From NCBI GenBank assembly GCA_035048495.1, contig CM068548.1, positions 1,488,001 through 1,552,000 on the forward strand: a stretch of 64,000 nt of DNA, given 5' to 3'. The first letter of the stretch is position 1, and each line of letters opens with the position of its first letter. Below, piece after piece: positions 24,301 to 36,900 of the stretch. A program made the translations under genes and the position numbers. Below the pieces are notes generated by a model, which saw only the letters and a list, made by a program, of their open reading frames with translations, did not search any database and had not been told where the DNA came from. The DNA is from Euptelea pleiosperma. Lineage: Eukaryota > Streptophyta > Magnoliopsida > Ranunculales > Eupteleaceae.

Positions 24301-24806
24301 TTAATGATTACTTATTTTGTTATTTTATGATGTTATTTTCCTTAATTTTTTATATTTATTATAATTTTTAATATTGCGCCTCGTTTCAGTCAGGCGTGTG
24401 CCTCGCTTGCATCTTGCGCCTCAGGCGCCAGAAGTCCTAGCTCCTTAAGTGCGCCTTGAGCTCTTAACTACCTTGCCTTTGCTTAATTGTGTCTATTTGA
24501 TCTGGTTTTTTGCAAGAAACCCATAGGAAGCAACATAATTGAAATCGGAGTAAAAATGAGTGAACTATGACAAATGTGCTGAATATGTGATACTAGGGCA
24601 AAATAGGTTAGGGCTTAGATTTTTCACAAATAAGAGGAGAAATATGGTTAAAACCATCTCCACGTTGGTTATTGATATAGTTATATGTTACTTTTCTGTG
24701 AGGGGATGAATTTGGTAATTGGAGGATAATGACTATTATTACTTGAATGCCTGTTTTATATTCATGAGAGGACTTATACTTGCACATAGACATGCGTACA
24801 CACACT

Positions 24807-24875
<69 letters not shown>

Positions 24876-27800
24876 GTATATACATGTGTGTATATATATG
24901 TATCTTTTTAAGTCCCTTCTTTTCTTTTAAATATCTTTGGTTCTTTTACTCTCCATGGTGTATATACATTTTATTATTCTGGCAGTGCCTCCTAGCATGC
25001 ACACCTGGTTTTTTTATTTGATTTGTCTACCTGAACATTGTATGGTAGGTTCGTCTTAAACGCGAGTACTTGGATCAACAAGCTCAATCACAAAAGAAAG
25101 AATATAAGGTAATGCCAACATTGCAAGGCATGAGAAGCTGCTTCATATAAAAGCAATGTTTGAATTAATTTCTTTGGTTTTATGTTGTAAGGCTTTTGAA
25201 TAAATGTTATGGAACTCATGAAAGAGGATACAAGTTCCTAAGAGAATGATCTAAATTTTTTTTATCTTTGATTTTCTTGAATTTAGCTACTCTTTAAATT
25301 ATTCACACTCGCAGGTTTTGACCGGAGAGGAGTGGTACAGCCAACAAGAATCACGTGCTGTGAATCAAGCTGTTGGGCGTGTCATCCGTCATCGCCATGA
25401 TTACGGAGCAATAATTTTATGTGATGAAAGGTTTAGTGTTCCACTAACTTTCTGTTGAAATGCATGAGAATCCTGGTTGCTGAGGTTTAATTGCAAGAAA
25501 ATGTGAACTAAATTGAATATTAATTTGGTCTTTTCTGTCTAAACCTCCTTTTTTTTTAAAGTAAGTCTCGTTTTTCTCATATGGTAGCTTATTTCTTGTC
25601 TTCAAACCTTATTAAAATTGGTTCGATGGTTGTCATTTATATATTCTTAAGAAAATGCATTTGATTGGAGCTAAGACAAACGTAACCTTTTTCTTTATTG
25701 ATAATGCCTTAACTCCTTTTTTTTTTCTAGTGATAAATAACTTAACCCTTTTGTCATCGTTAGCTGCTTCTAAACATTTCTTGCCTAAGCTGTTGACCAT
25801 CACCTGATCTGACCTCACATGTGTTGTAATCTTGGATTGTAACCAGAATAAGAGATTAGGGTTAGAGATGGAAGAGAGGAGAGGAGAAGAGAATTGGGGG
25901 AAGAGGAGAAATCGTGTAGAGTTTAGAATAGCCTACACGATTTCACCCAATATATATATTAAGTGAAGTTTTACAATATTACAAGGGCCCCCTGTAGAAT
26001 ATGAGATATTACAAGTAGGTCCCTGACAACACTACCCCTCAAGCTGGTGCGAAGATATTTATCATGCCCAGCTTGGATAATAGGTGCTCTAAGATCCCTT
26101 TAGTAACACCTTTAGTTAACACATCTGCAACTTGATCAGCAGTATGGACATACGGTGTGCAAATAAGTCCCTGACCAAGTTTCTCTTTGATGAAGTGACG
26201 GTCTACCTCAATGTGCTTTGTCCTGTCGTGTTGAACTGGATTATGAGCAATGCTGATGGCTGCTTTATTGTCACAATACAGTTGCATAGACCCTTTGATA
26301 GGATATCCGAGCTCACTGAGCATAGTCTTCAACCATAGAAGCTCACATACACCATGAGCAATAGAACGGTACTCTGCTTCGGCACTGGAGCGGGCGACAA
26401 CTGATTGCTTCTTGCTGCGCCATGACTCCAGATCAAGGAAATAAATTTCGATTTCGAGGTTTATTTCGACCAGTCTAAAAATGGAAATATTTCGTGGCAA
26501 TATTTCGACCGGTGTGGAAATAATACATTTTTCGTGGAAATGATGAAAATAATGTAGAAATGATGGAAATATTGTGGAAATGTTTGTGGAAAGTTTGGGA
26601 AATGACAAAACAAGCATAAAAACACACTCATAAGCTTTCAAACCATAATATACAACCATATGTAGTGTGGAAATGAATGACCATAATGGTCTATAATATG
26701 TCGCGGCAAGTATCTTTAATTAGTCAATATTTAATTGAATTATATAACTATTATTTAATTGCTAATTATAAAAAAGTCATAAAGTAATATATTAACAAAT
26801 CTTTATTCACTTACATTAATTTCTTAACATTATATGTAATTTTAGAAAACTTACTATTAACTTATAATATTTATTTAATTTTTTGAACGTTTAATTTTTT
26901 ATTCGAAAAAAAAAAATTTGGGTTAATTTTTTTAACCCAACCAACTTGTAGAACAGCTAAGTTATGCAACATATAACCAATTTATGTACAATCATGGATT
27001 TTTCGGGTAAAAACCAATGAAATTGGAGTTTTTCCCAAATTCAAAATTTTCACCTTAAACGATCTTCAATCCGTGCACAAATCTAGTATAAATGCATCAT
27101 AGATTCATAAATTTAATGAATTTACACATATCCTATTTATTTGTAGCAAGAAATTTTATCCTTATGTATATTTTGAATTTGAAAAAACTCACAATGTTTT
27201 CATGAACCAAAAAATCCACGATGGAATGATCTTTTGTACAAACAAAATGTATGGAAATGGGTTAAATGGATCAAATATGAGATTTATAGTGGTTTTGAAC
27301 TCAAATGAGATGTTTCCTACCTACGATTGAAATGTTTCCATACATGTCGAAACATTTTGACCGAAATAATACATATTTACACTGTCAATTGATCGAAATT
27401 TACTGTTCACGCGAAATATTTCGACATGAATGGAAATATTTCGGGAAATTTAACATTATTTCGACGTAAGTATTCTTTCCTGTCGGTAACCTAGAAAATG
27501 AAAATCTTTCGCGAAATATTTTGATAATTTCGTGAAATTTATTTCCTTGCTCCAGATTACCTCCCACATACGTGCAGTACCCTGATGTGGAATGTCTGTC
27601 AGTGACTGAACCTGCCCAGTCAGCGTCTGTATAAGCTTCAACTCGCAGGTGTCCATTCTTACTAAACAGGAGACCCTTCCCTGGAGCCCCCTTAAGATAG
27701 CGTAACACTCGGTGTACTGCCTCAAGATGTGGAGAGCGAGGGGCATGCATGAACTGACTGATGACACTGACTGCGTATGCAATATCTGGTCGTGTCAGCG

Positions 27801-30800
27801 AAAGGTAGATGAGACGCCCAACAAGTCTCTGGAACTGGCCTGCATCAGCAATGGGATCCCCATCAACAGGATTCAGCCGATGTTGCTGCTCTATAGGCGT
27901 ATCGGCTGGTTTAGCTCCCAAATTTCCTGACTCTCGAAGGAGATCAAGTACATACTTTCTCTGTGAGATAAACACACCCTGCTTTGACCTAGCAACCTCA
28001 ATGCCCAGAAAGTATCTCAAGGTTCCCAGATCCTTGATTTCGAACTCTGTGCCGAGGTATTTTTTCAATCTACAAACCTCATCTGGGTCATCTCCTGTGA
28101 CCACGATATCATCCACATATACAATAAGAGCAGTAAGACGACCTTGACTTCTCTTAATGAAGAGAGTGTGGTCCGCCTGACTCTGCGAGTAGCCAATCTT
28201 CTTGACTGTGGAACTGAACCTCTCGAACCAAGCCCTTGGTGACTGTTTAAGCCCATACAAGGCTTTCTTCAGTCTGCATACAAGTTCCTTATTCCCAGTC
28301 GGACTGAACCCCGGAGGACCTGTCATGTAGACCTCTTCCTCTAGATCACCATGGAGGAAGGCATTCTTGACATCCAACTGGTGGAGGGGCCAAGAAAAGT
28401 TTGCCGCGAGAGATAACAAAACTCGAACTGAGTTCATCTTGGCCACTGGAGCAAACGTCTCCTGGTAGTCAATCCCATAAGTCTGTGTGTACCCTTTTGC
28501 AACGAGACGGGCCTTGTACCTGTCGATGCTTCCATCTGCTTTGTATTTCAATGTATATACCCACTTGCACCCCACGGGTTTCTTTCCTCTAGGCAATGGA
28601 ACCAAATCCCAAGTACCATTCTTTTCTAGAGCTGTCATCTCCTCTAGCATGGCTGCTTTCCACTGAGGCTGGCTGAGGGCATCTGAGACACCGGATGAGA
28701 GAGCGACATTGGATAGGGAAGTAGCAAATGCCTTGTAGGATGGTGAGAGCTGTTGATAGGAAACAAAGTGAGAGATAGGGTGCTTGGTAACACAGTTCCG
28801 AACACCCTTCCGATGAGCAATAGGTACATCAATGTCTATGGGAAGGATAGTAGGAGTAACAGACATAGCATCATGAGGATCACTGAGGACTCGATTACCT
28901 GGATCGAGTTGGATTTCCTGGCAGTGAGCTTGGATGGTGGACTGTTTCTCTTTTTGACGTCGTCTGGCATGTCTTCAGCTGCGGATCCTGTGGCACAGTG
29001 TCAGTAGGAGATAAGGACAAAGGTACAGGAGACTCATCAAGCAAATCAAGGGGTACTAGTTGAGGAATCTCCCCCTGTGGAAGTATCGGACTCTCGTCAA
29101 TACTCCCAAGCTCCCCCTGAAGAGAAGTCCGATCAACTGAGAAGAAGGGAAGACTCTCAAAAATTTAACATCTAGAGAAACAAACCGACGACAGGTAGAG
29201 GGATGGAAACACCGATATCCCTTCTGAGTGGACGAATAGCCAAGGAACACACATCGAACGGCTTTCGGATCTAACTTGTCCTTCCTGTGATGGGCGTGAA
29301 CATAGCAAACACAACCAAAGACCTTAGGTGGAATGGAGAACACAGGACAGGAAGGAAACAGGAGTGAAAGGGGAGACTTTGACCCCAAGACACGAGAGGG
29401 CATCCGATTTATCAAGTAGGATGCCGTCAATCCAGCGTCAGCCTAATAACCCTTGGGTACCCGAGTACCAAGAAGAAGTGCCCTAGCAACCTCCAGGACA
29501 TGGCGATGCTTTCGCTCAGCGGTCCCATTTTGTTGAGGTGTATCGGCACATGAAGTCTGATGAAGAATTCCATGCTCTTCAAAGTAGGAGGCAAGGCCAC
29601 TGTACATGTATTCTCCCCCATTGTCAGTGCGTAGGACTTTTAGGGTGGTGCCCAATTGATTGCACACCATTTTATGGAAGGTCTGAAAGATAGTATGCAC
29701 CTCATTTTTTGATTTCATAAGGTAGATCCAAGTGTAACGACTGTAGTCATCCACAAAAACCACAAAGTAGCGAAAACCAAAGATAGAAGTGGTGGGATTG
29801 GGTCCCCAAACATCAGAGTGCACAAGCTGTAAAGGAAACGTACTTTTTTAATTACTGGTCGGAAAAGACACCCGACATTGTTTTGCAAGTACACAAGTTT
29901 CACAGTTGAACTCAAAAAATGGAATAGATGCAAACTGAGGTAACAGACTCTTCATGACTGAAAGCGGTAAATGATCTAGCCTGTTATGCCATCGTATTAA
30001 TAGGTCTTTATTAACGCTAGAACTACTGACATTGGCACTAGACTGATGTGCAACAGAATATGAAGTCGGCTGGCTATCGAGCAGGTACAATCCACCATCC
30101 TCACGACCACTGCCAATCATCCGCCTCGTCTCCAAGTCCTGAAAAACACAGTGAGTAGGAAAAAAGGTAACACTGCAGTTTAGGCTCTTAGTAAGATGGC
30201 TTACAGAAAGCAGGTTAGTGGTGAATTTAGGACCATGAAGTACAGAGGATAAAGACAAAGTAGGTGTGGCAGAGATTGTGCCCTTCCCTGAGATAGAGGA
30301 GAAGGTGCCATCGGCCACACGGACCTTGTCCTTACCCGAGCAGATATTATAGGTGGAGAAAAGGGATGGCATACCAGTCATATGATCGGAGGCACCAGAA
30401 TCAATGATCCAGGAAGGACCAATGGGTGCCGTAGACATATGGTGGGCTGAATGGGATGTACCTGTCTGAGCAAAGGATGATGTAGGTGGGGAAGGGCCAT
30501 CAAGCTGAGTAAGTAATTGTCGAAGCCTGTCAATGTCCATGCTAGAGAAGGTGTTGGACTGCCCAGAGGAAGGGGTCACATAAGAGGAATCTTGACTGGT
30601 GGCATGAGCAGCTGAGGTTCCATGTTTGCTACCAGAGGGCTTCTTTGAGGAGCCTTGCTTCTCCCCAGAGAATTGTGCGGGACGACCATGAAGACTCCAG
30701 CAGGTCTCCCGAGTGTGGCGACGCTTGCCACAGTGATCACATCTGAGTCGATCACGATCATCAAGATCCCCATCCTTCTTGGATGTGGGTTTGCTCAATT

Positions 30801-33800
30801 TTTGAGTGGCCAAGGCAGACTTCTCAGATAAAGGAACATCAGCATCTGTCTTAGAGCTCATGGCTCTCCTCCTGCTGTCCTCGCTCTGGATGTAGGAGTA
30901 GACCTGTGCAATGGTCGACGGCGGTGGATCTCTGCGTAGGATGTTTGCTCGAACTTGTTCATAGCTCTGGTTCAAGCCACCAAGAAACTCGAATATGCGT
31001 CCGCGCACAATCATCTTTCGGAACTCCGTAGCATCCTTGGTACATGCAGGGGTGTAGGTCTGGTAGTGATCTACCTCTTCCCACTTGCTGCGTAACGCAG
31101 CGTAGTATGATCCCAAAGGAAGATCGCCTTGCTTCAGATGTGCTATCTCCTGCTGAAGTTCATACATCCTAGCAAAATTCCCATCTTGGGAGTAGGTCTG
31201 AGATGCAGTGTCCCATATATCCTTGGCAGTCGGGAGAAAGAGGAAGCCTGTGCTGATCGATGGATGCATGGAGTGAAGCAGCCATGACATGACTATCGAG
31301 TTTTTCGCTTCCCACTTCTCAAACGCAGCATCGGAGGAATCAGGTGCAGCGACGCGTCCAGTGATATAGCCGGCTTTGCCTCGTCCGGTGATGTACATCT
31401 TGGCAGATTGAGACCATGCGAGGTAGTTGGTCCCGTCGAGTTTCACCGTAGTGATCTGTAAGCCCGGGCTGTGATCACCATGACTTCCCAGATTGGGTGG
31501 GGCAACAATAATCTCTGACTTGGCAGAAGATGACTCCTCAGATGTACTCATGGTAGTAGAGAAGACTTTTCTGATAAGAAATCACCCGAACTGTTGCTGC
31601 GGAGGTTCAAATCACCTTCTTTTTATTTTTAAAGCCTCCTGCGAGCAATGCGAGCAAGATTCAGGCCTTTTTGGAACAACTCCTTTATAGATTTTCTATT
31701 GGAGAAAAAACCACCCGCGGGAAACTTGTGAATGGTTCCGAGGACCTAAAAAAGGTTCCTGGATAGGTGCGGTAGCACTAGGGAGAGGTTCTGGACTTCT
31801 CTGAGACCTGCGGCTAGGTCCAGAGGGTCTTCTCTGACCTTTTGGAAGGAGCGGCTAGGCTTGGTGGCTCTTCTCCAGGCTTCTGGAGTGGGCAGCTAGG
31901 CCTGGGAGAACTTCTCCAACCTTTTGGAGTGGGCGGTTAGGGTTTCAGACTCTTCTAAAGCCTGCGGCTATCCATGGGAGATGATCTCCTTCTTTGGAAA
32001 GCCCTTCGTATCGAATTTCGCAATTCCTAGGGTTCTTCAGACCTCTAGGATTGAGCCATGGTTACATAACCATGCTCTGATACCATGTTGTAATCTTGGA
32101 TCGTAACCAGAATAAGAGATTAGGGTTAGAGATGGAAGAGAGGAGAGGAGAAGAGAATTGGGGGAAGAGGAGAAATCGTGTAGAGCTTAGAATAGCCTAC
32201 ACGATTTCACCCAATATATATATTAAGTGAAGTTTTACAATATTACAAGGGCCCCCCTGTAGAATATGAGATATTACAAGTAGGTCCCTGACAACAACAT
32301 GGACTCGTAGTCAGATGAGTTGAGCTACAAGAAGTCAACTCGTAGATGGGTCTTTCCATCTGCGATTCTACATAATAATTTGATTATTCTCTGTGGATGT
32401 TTTGGCACCTATTCTTATCTTTCCAAAAATTGTAATGCAGATTCCATCATCTTTATTAGTTTGGTGATAGTGTATGTGACATGGAAAGCATATTTTGTGA
32501 CGGATTTATGAATGCTTTTGAAATGTTGTGATTTTTTTAAAACATGTGCTGGGGGTAGTAGAGATCCATGTAAGATTGATTATGTTAGAGAAAGGGAACT
32601 TTTGCTACTTTTTCTGGATAGATTGCACCTTCAAATGAATTCCCTTTTAAAATAGGATTCTTGTGCTAGTTGTATAGTTTATTACCTTCAACTTTCTTGT
32701 CAATCTTAAATATACAATTGGGAAATTGTCTATTGAGCTCATTGCATATTTTCTTGTACAGATTTTTGATAGAGCAGCACCTTAATATTCAGCATTGTAC
32801 TGTTTGTATATTTCATAGTTAGCTGGTTCATCTTTGAAGTTGTAAACAGGTTTGCGCAATCAAATCGTCAATGCCAAATGTCACTATGGATTCAGCCTCA
32901 TATCAAGGTGCATTTATAGGATTTGGTTTGACAGTTTTGGTTTATAATTTGTTTTCCCTAACTCCAGTGCTTTTGCAGTGTTACTCTAAATTCGGGGAAA
33001 TAGTTTTTACATTGACAAGGTTTTTTCGAGATGGAGGGATGTCTGGTATTTCAAAGCCAAAATTAACACAAAGCATAAGCATGGGTAAAGTTTCTTCTAG
33101 CCAAATGCTTTTACCGGGCATGTTTTTTGTGTGTTTCATTTCGATATTGTCTTACATATTCTTTTCTTAGATTTCTATAGATTACTTGGGAGTATTTTTG
33201 AGGCTGTCACTGTTATCATTTTTGAGGTGATTGGAGGATTTTTAAGTATAGGTCACACTTTTCTAATGAAATTGTTAGGTACCACATCCGTAGAAAGATA
33301 GTTCTGCATGGATTAGTTATCTGTGTTGTTGTATGCTTATGTGACTGCCTAACTGTCCTATATATGTATGGGAAAATTTACTCAAAATGCTTCGGATCTC
33401 ATGGTTACATTTAGGCTTACTAGCCTCTAGACCACGATGCCAAGGGTAGTAATTAAACCGGTTGATCTTTAATTCTGATTGTGCAAATGTACAGCAATAT
33501 CTATACATTCTTATGCATTTTTGGTGATCAACTTTATAATGTACTGTCTGGAGGAATGGTACTTGAATTTACTTTTGAGATATTCTCTGTTCTTGCATTT
33601 TTTGTTACCAAAGTTGAAGCTGCTGGGTTGAGCCTTATTTGTTTAGAAAGGATTCTTTGGAAGTTCCAACAAGTGTTCTCTTAGCTTTATGCTTAGTAAT
33701 TAAACTGGTTGATCTTTAATTCTGATTGTGCAAATGTACAGCAATATCTATACATTCTTATGCATTTTTGGTGATCAACTTTATAATGTACTGTCTGGAG

Positions 33801-33959
33801 GAATGGTACTTGAATTTACTTTTGAGATATTCTCTGTTCATGCATTTTTTGTTACCAAAGTTGAAGCTGCTGGGCTGAGCCTTATTTGTTTAGAAAGGAT
33901 TCTTTGGAAGTTCCAACAAGTGTTCTCTTAGCTTTATGCTTAAAATGCTAGTAGGTCTC

Positions 33960-33998
<39 letters not shown>

Positions 33999-36900
33999 AT
34001 GGATATCTTTGTCCCAGAAGCAACTTCTGGATACCAATACCATTTATAGTTCTGTTACGAAAACTAGCACCAAATTCACTTTAAAAAAATGGAAAGAAAA
34101 GAAATCAGCATTAGGTTAGAAGTTTGGTGGAGCAACATTAGCACGTGTTCCCTGGAATTTGGCAACTAGTATGCTTGGTTATAAGCAATCTAGTTTTACA
34201 GTGGGCAGTTGACAACATTAAATGATACTCTGTTTGCTACTTTACTAAATTAGATTTGTTTTATAAGGTGAAGTAATATATACAATAAGAAGTGGATTAC
34301 CCCCAAAAGGAGATACTTCAGTGTGTCACAGCTACATAGTTCATGCATTATGTGGTGCCAACTTTGTATAAGTTACGATGGTATTTCTGATTATGGTTTG
34401 GACTCTATTTCTTTTCTAAAAAAGAAATGGCTGTTGTGTTAGAAAGTTTTATATGAGTTATTTACACATTTCTATGCATTGAACTTTATAACATTTTGAA
34501 CGGAAATTTTGGAGGGATAGTAGTGTTTCAAAATTTTTCTTGTCTTTTTGTGAGGACTTTTAGTCCCACTATGGATAGATAGGACTTCTTTGGATTTCTA
34601 AGGAGGGGACACCGAAGGGTGTAGCCATTGGGCATCCCACTTTAGTTGCCCAATTGGGAACACTATCGAATCACACACACTGCTCTGCTCCAACCTGAGC
34701 CGAACTGACTGGTTGGGTTGGGTGGGCATGGTGTGGTGTGGGTGATTTTTTTTTTTTGGTTGTGAGTTTAGGTGGAATAATGAGCCACTTATAGAAATTT
34801 ATTTTGTCACTGTTTTCTAAAAATTGATGGTTCCATATGTTCAATCACTAGATGCATGCATCCAAACTATTTGGATGTTTTAGGATCAATGGATATGGGG
34901 GCCATCATCCTCACCCCACAAACACTAATCAATCAGACGTCGATCATGGTTGAACAATCAAACTGCTCGTTCATATAGGCACAACACCTGACGAATTCCT
35001 CATTGAATTGGAAAGTCAATTGTCCATTATATCTGGCCCTTACTCCTCAAGTACGTCTTCCAACGGAGTAAACCTTGGATGACACATGCAGTCCGCTGAC
35101 TACAGCCAATATGAGCCACGTGGCATATTCTTAAGAGGACACTGACCGTATATAAGGATGTTTGACCAATCACTACGTTGACCTACAAACCAAAAATCAG
35201 CCTGATTGGTGATTTAAAATCTTTGGATCTTTGTACCCAAATAATGCTCAAATTCCTACTGTAAAAATCAACCCATGAAAATAACTTCAATCCATGCGGT
35301 CAGTGAGCCAGATGGCAGCGGTGAGTAACAAAAACCGTGCCCAAGTGGCGTCAAAAGCGTCAGCTACAGCTTGTTACAGCGCTACCCTGATTTTTATTAG
35401 TGCTCCTCCAGCCAACCCCACCTTCACAACTCAAGAGTAAAACTTGGCTGGGCTGCTGGCCGCCCACAATATGAGCCGCAGGTACAAATTTTTACAGGAC
35501 ATGGACCGTATGGATGTTTGGCCAATCCTTAGAGAGAAATTTTTTGAAGCGGCGGGATTTATGAAGCAGCGATCATGCGCCCAATGATACCGCACCACAT
35601 ATACCAATGGTTACTTTTTAAAACTAAATCCTAAACTACATGTGTATGTGGCATGGAATCATTGGGCGCATGATCATTGCTACTAAAATCCCGCCGCTTC
35701 AAAAAATTTCTCATTCTTAGGTGGATACAAACCAAAAAATCAACCTGATTAGCGATTTCTAAGCGTTGGATTGGGGTAATTTTCATGGATTGGTTTTAAC
35801 CGTGGAAATATGAGCATTATTGACCATTTTTGGGGTACAAGGATCCAAAGGTTTGAAATCACTAACCAGGCTAATTTTTGGTTTATAGGTCTTAGAGATT
35901 GGGCAAACATCCATACGGTCAGTATCCTCTAAGAGTGCCACTTGGCTTATATTGTGGGTGGTCAGCGGTTTCGTTGACCATCGACAGTCAGCGAAGTTTT
36001 ACTCACAACCTCAATGTTGACAAGTCAGCCTACAGAGGCCAAAACAATCAAATAGTGAATGTGTGTAGTCTTGGGACCTCAAAATAAAAACTCAGGCACA
36101 GTAGGCCTCATTTGCTTTTTGAATTTAGAGAATTCAGAAGAGAACTCTGCACTGTGATAAATAACTAAGAAAAAACCTAGGAAAAAGGAAATGCACAACA
36201 AACCATGGACCAGATTTGATAACTCTGATACAGATGGTATATCCTTCCCCTGAGGGTTCATGTATGCCCTCATCCAGTAATGATTTTGAAGCAAAACTTA
36301 AATCAGAGCCTGTTGAGAAGTATCAAACAAGGAAAATGAGCCTATAGAGGCCAAAACAATCAAATAGTGAATGTGTATAGTCTTGGGACCTCAAAATAAA
36401 AACTCAAAGGCACATGAGGCCTCATTTTGAGATATTCCAAAAAACATATTTATGCAACCATCCTCTTTGAACAAGATTCAAAAGTTTAAGGCACGTGGCC
36501 TCCCCAAACTTGATGCAGTTGCAACCGAGGACAAGGATAGATGGTAGGGAAAGGGTGGACGATCAAGCTTACAGTAGTCCAGCACTTAAGGACTGTTTGA
36601 GAGCACATGCTGCACATGCGAGGACATTATATGGTGACTTTGAATGGGCTCGCCCGCTTATTCCAATATGTTTAGTCATTGGGTCTATTAGTGAAGTTAC
36701 TAATTATTCATTTGATGGACTTCACCATATCTTTGGTCCACCATACACAATCCAATGATCTGAAAATGAATTCGACCATAATTTGGTAACAGAGCATGTT
36801 GCTGAACTGTAATCTTATTCATAATACCTTAATGAATAATTTAAAGATTATGAATTTTGAGATACAACCAAATTAACTATCTTTTAGCATTCACATCAAA

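Larger units (their letters stand above)
25822..32296 (-). mobile_element. Young Ty1/copia element (copia-2), antisense in RTEL1 intron H-I
   Basis: LTRs at 25822-26031 and 32086-32296 are about 99% identical (two substitutions and one indel seen). The element is flanked by ACATG at 25817-25821 and 32297-32301. On the minus strand a Met-initiator-type PBS (TGGTATCAGAGCATGG, 32085 to 32070) follows the 5' LTR, then gag, protease, integrase, RT and RNase H, then PPT TTGAGGGGTAG. Without the nested hAT element it is about 5.35 kb, normal for copia. A stop or frameshift near 29845, a TAG near 29430 and a shift near 29060 make it non-autonomous. Confidence 0.95.

Noticed and set aside
24608..24871. 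Cys-Val repeat frame
   Set aside because: Translation of the (CA)n microsatellite.
33481..33931. Two near-identical 67-codon genes
   Set aside because: They are the same intron sequence duplicated; they start at GTG and have no recognisable domain.
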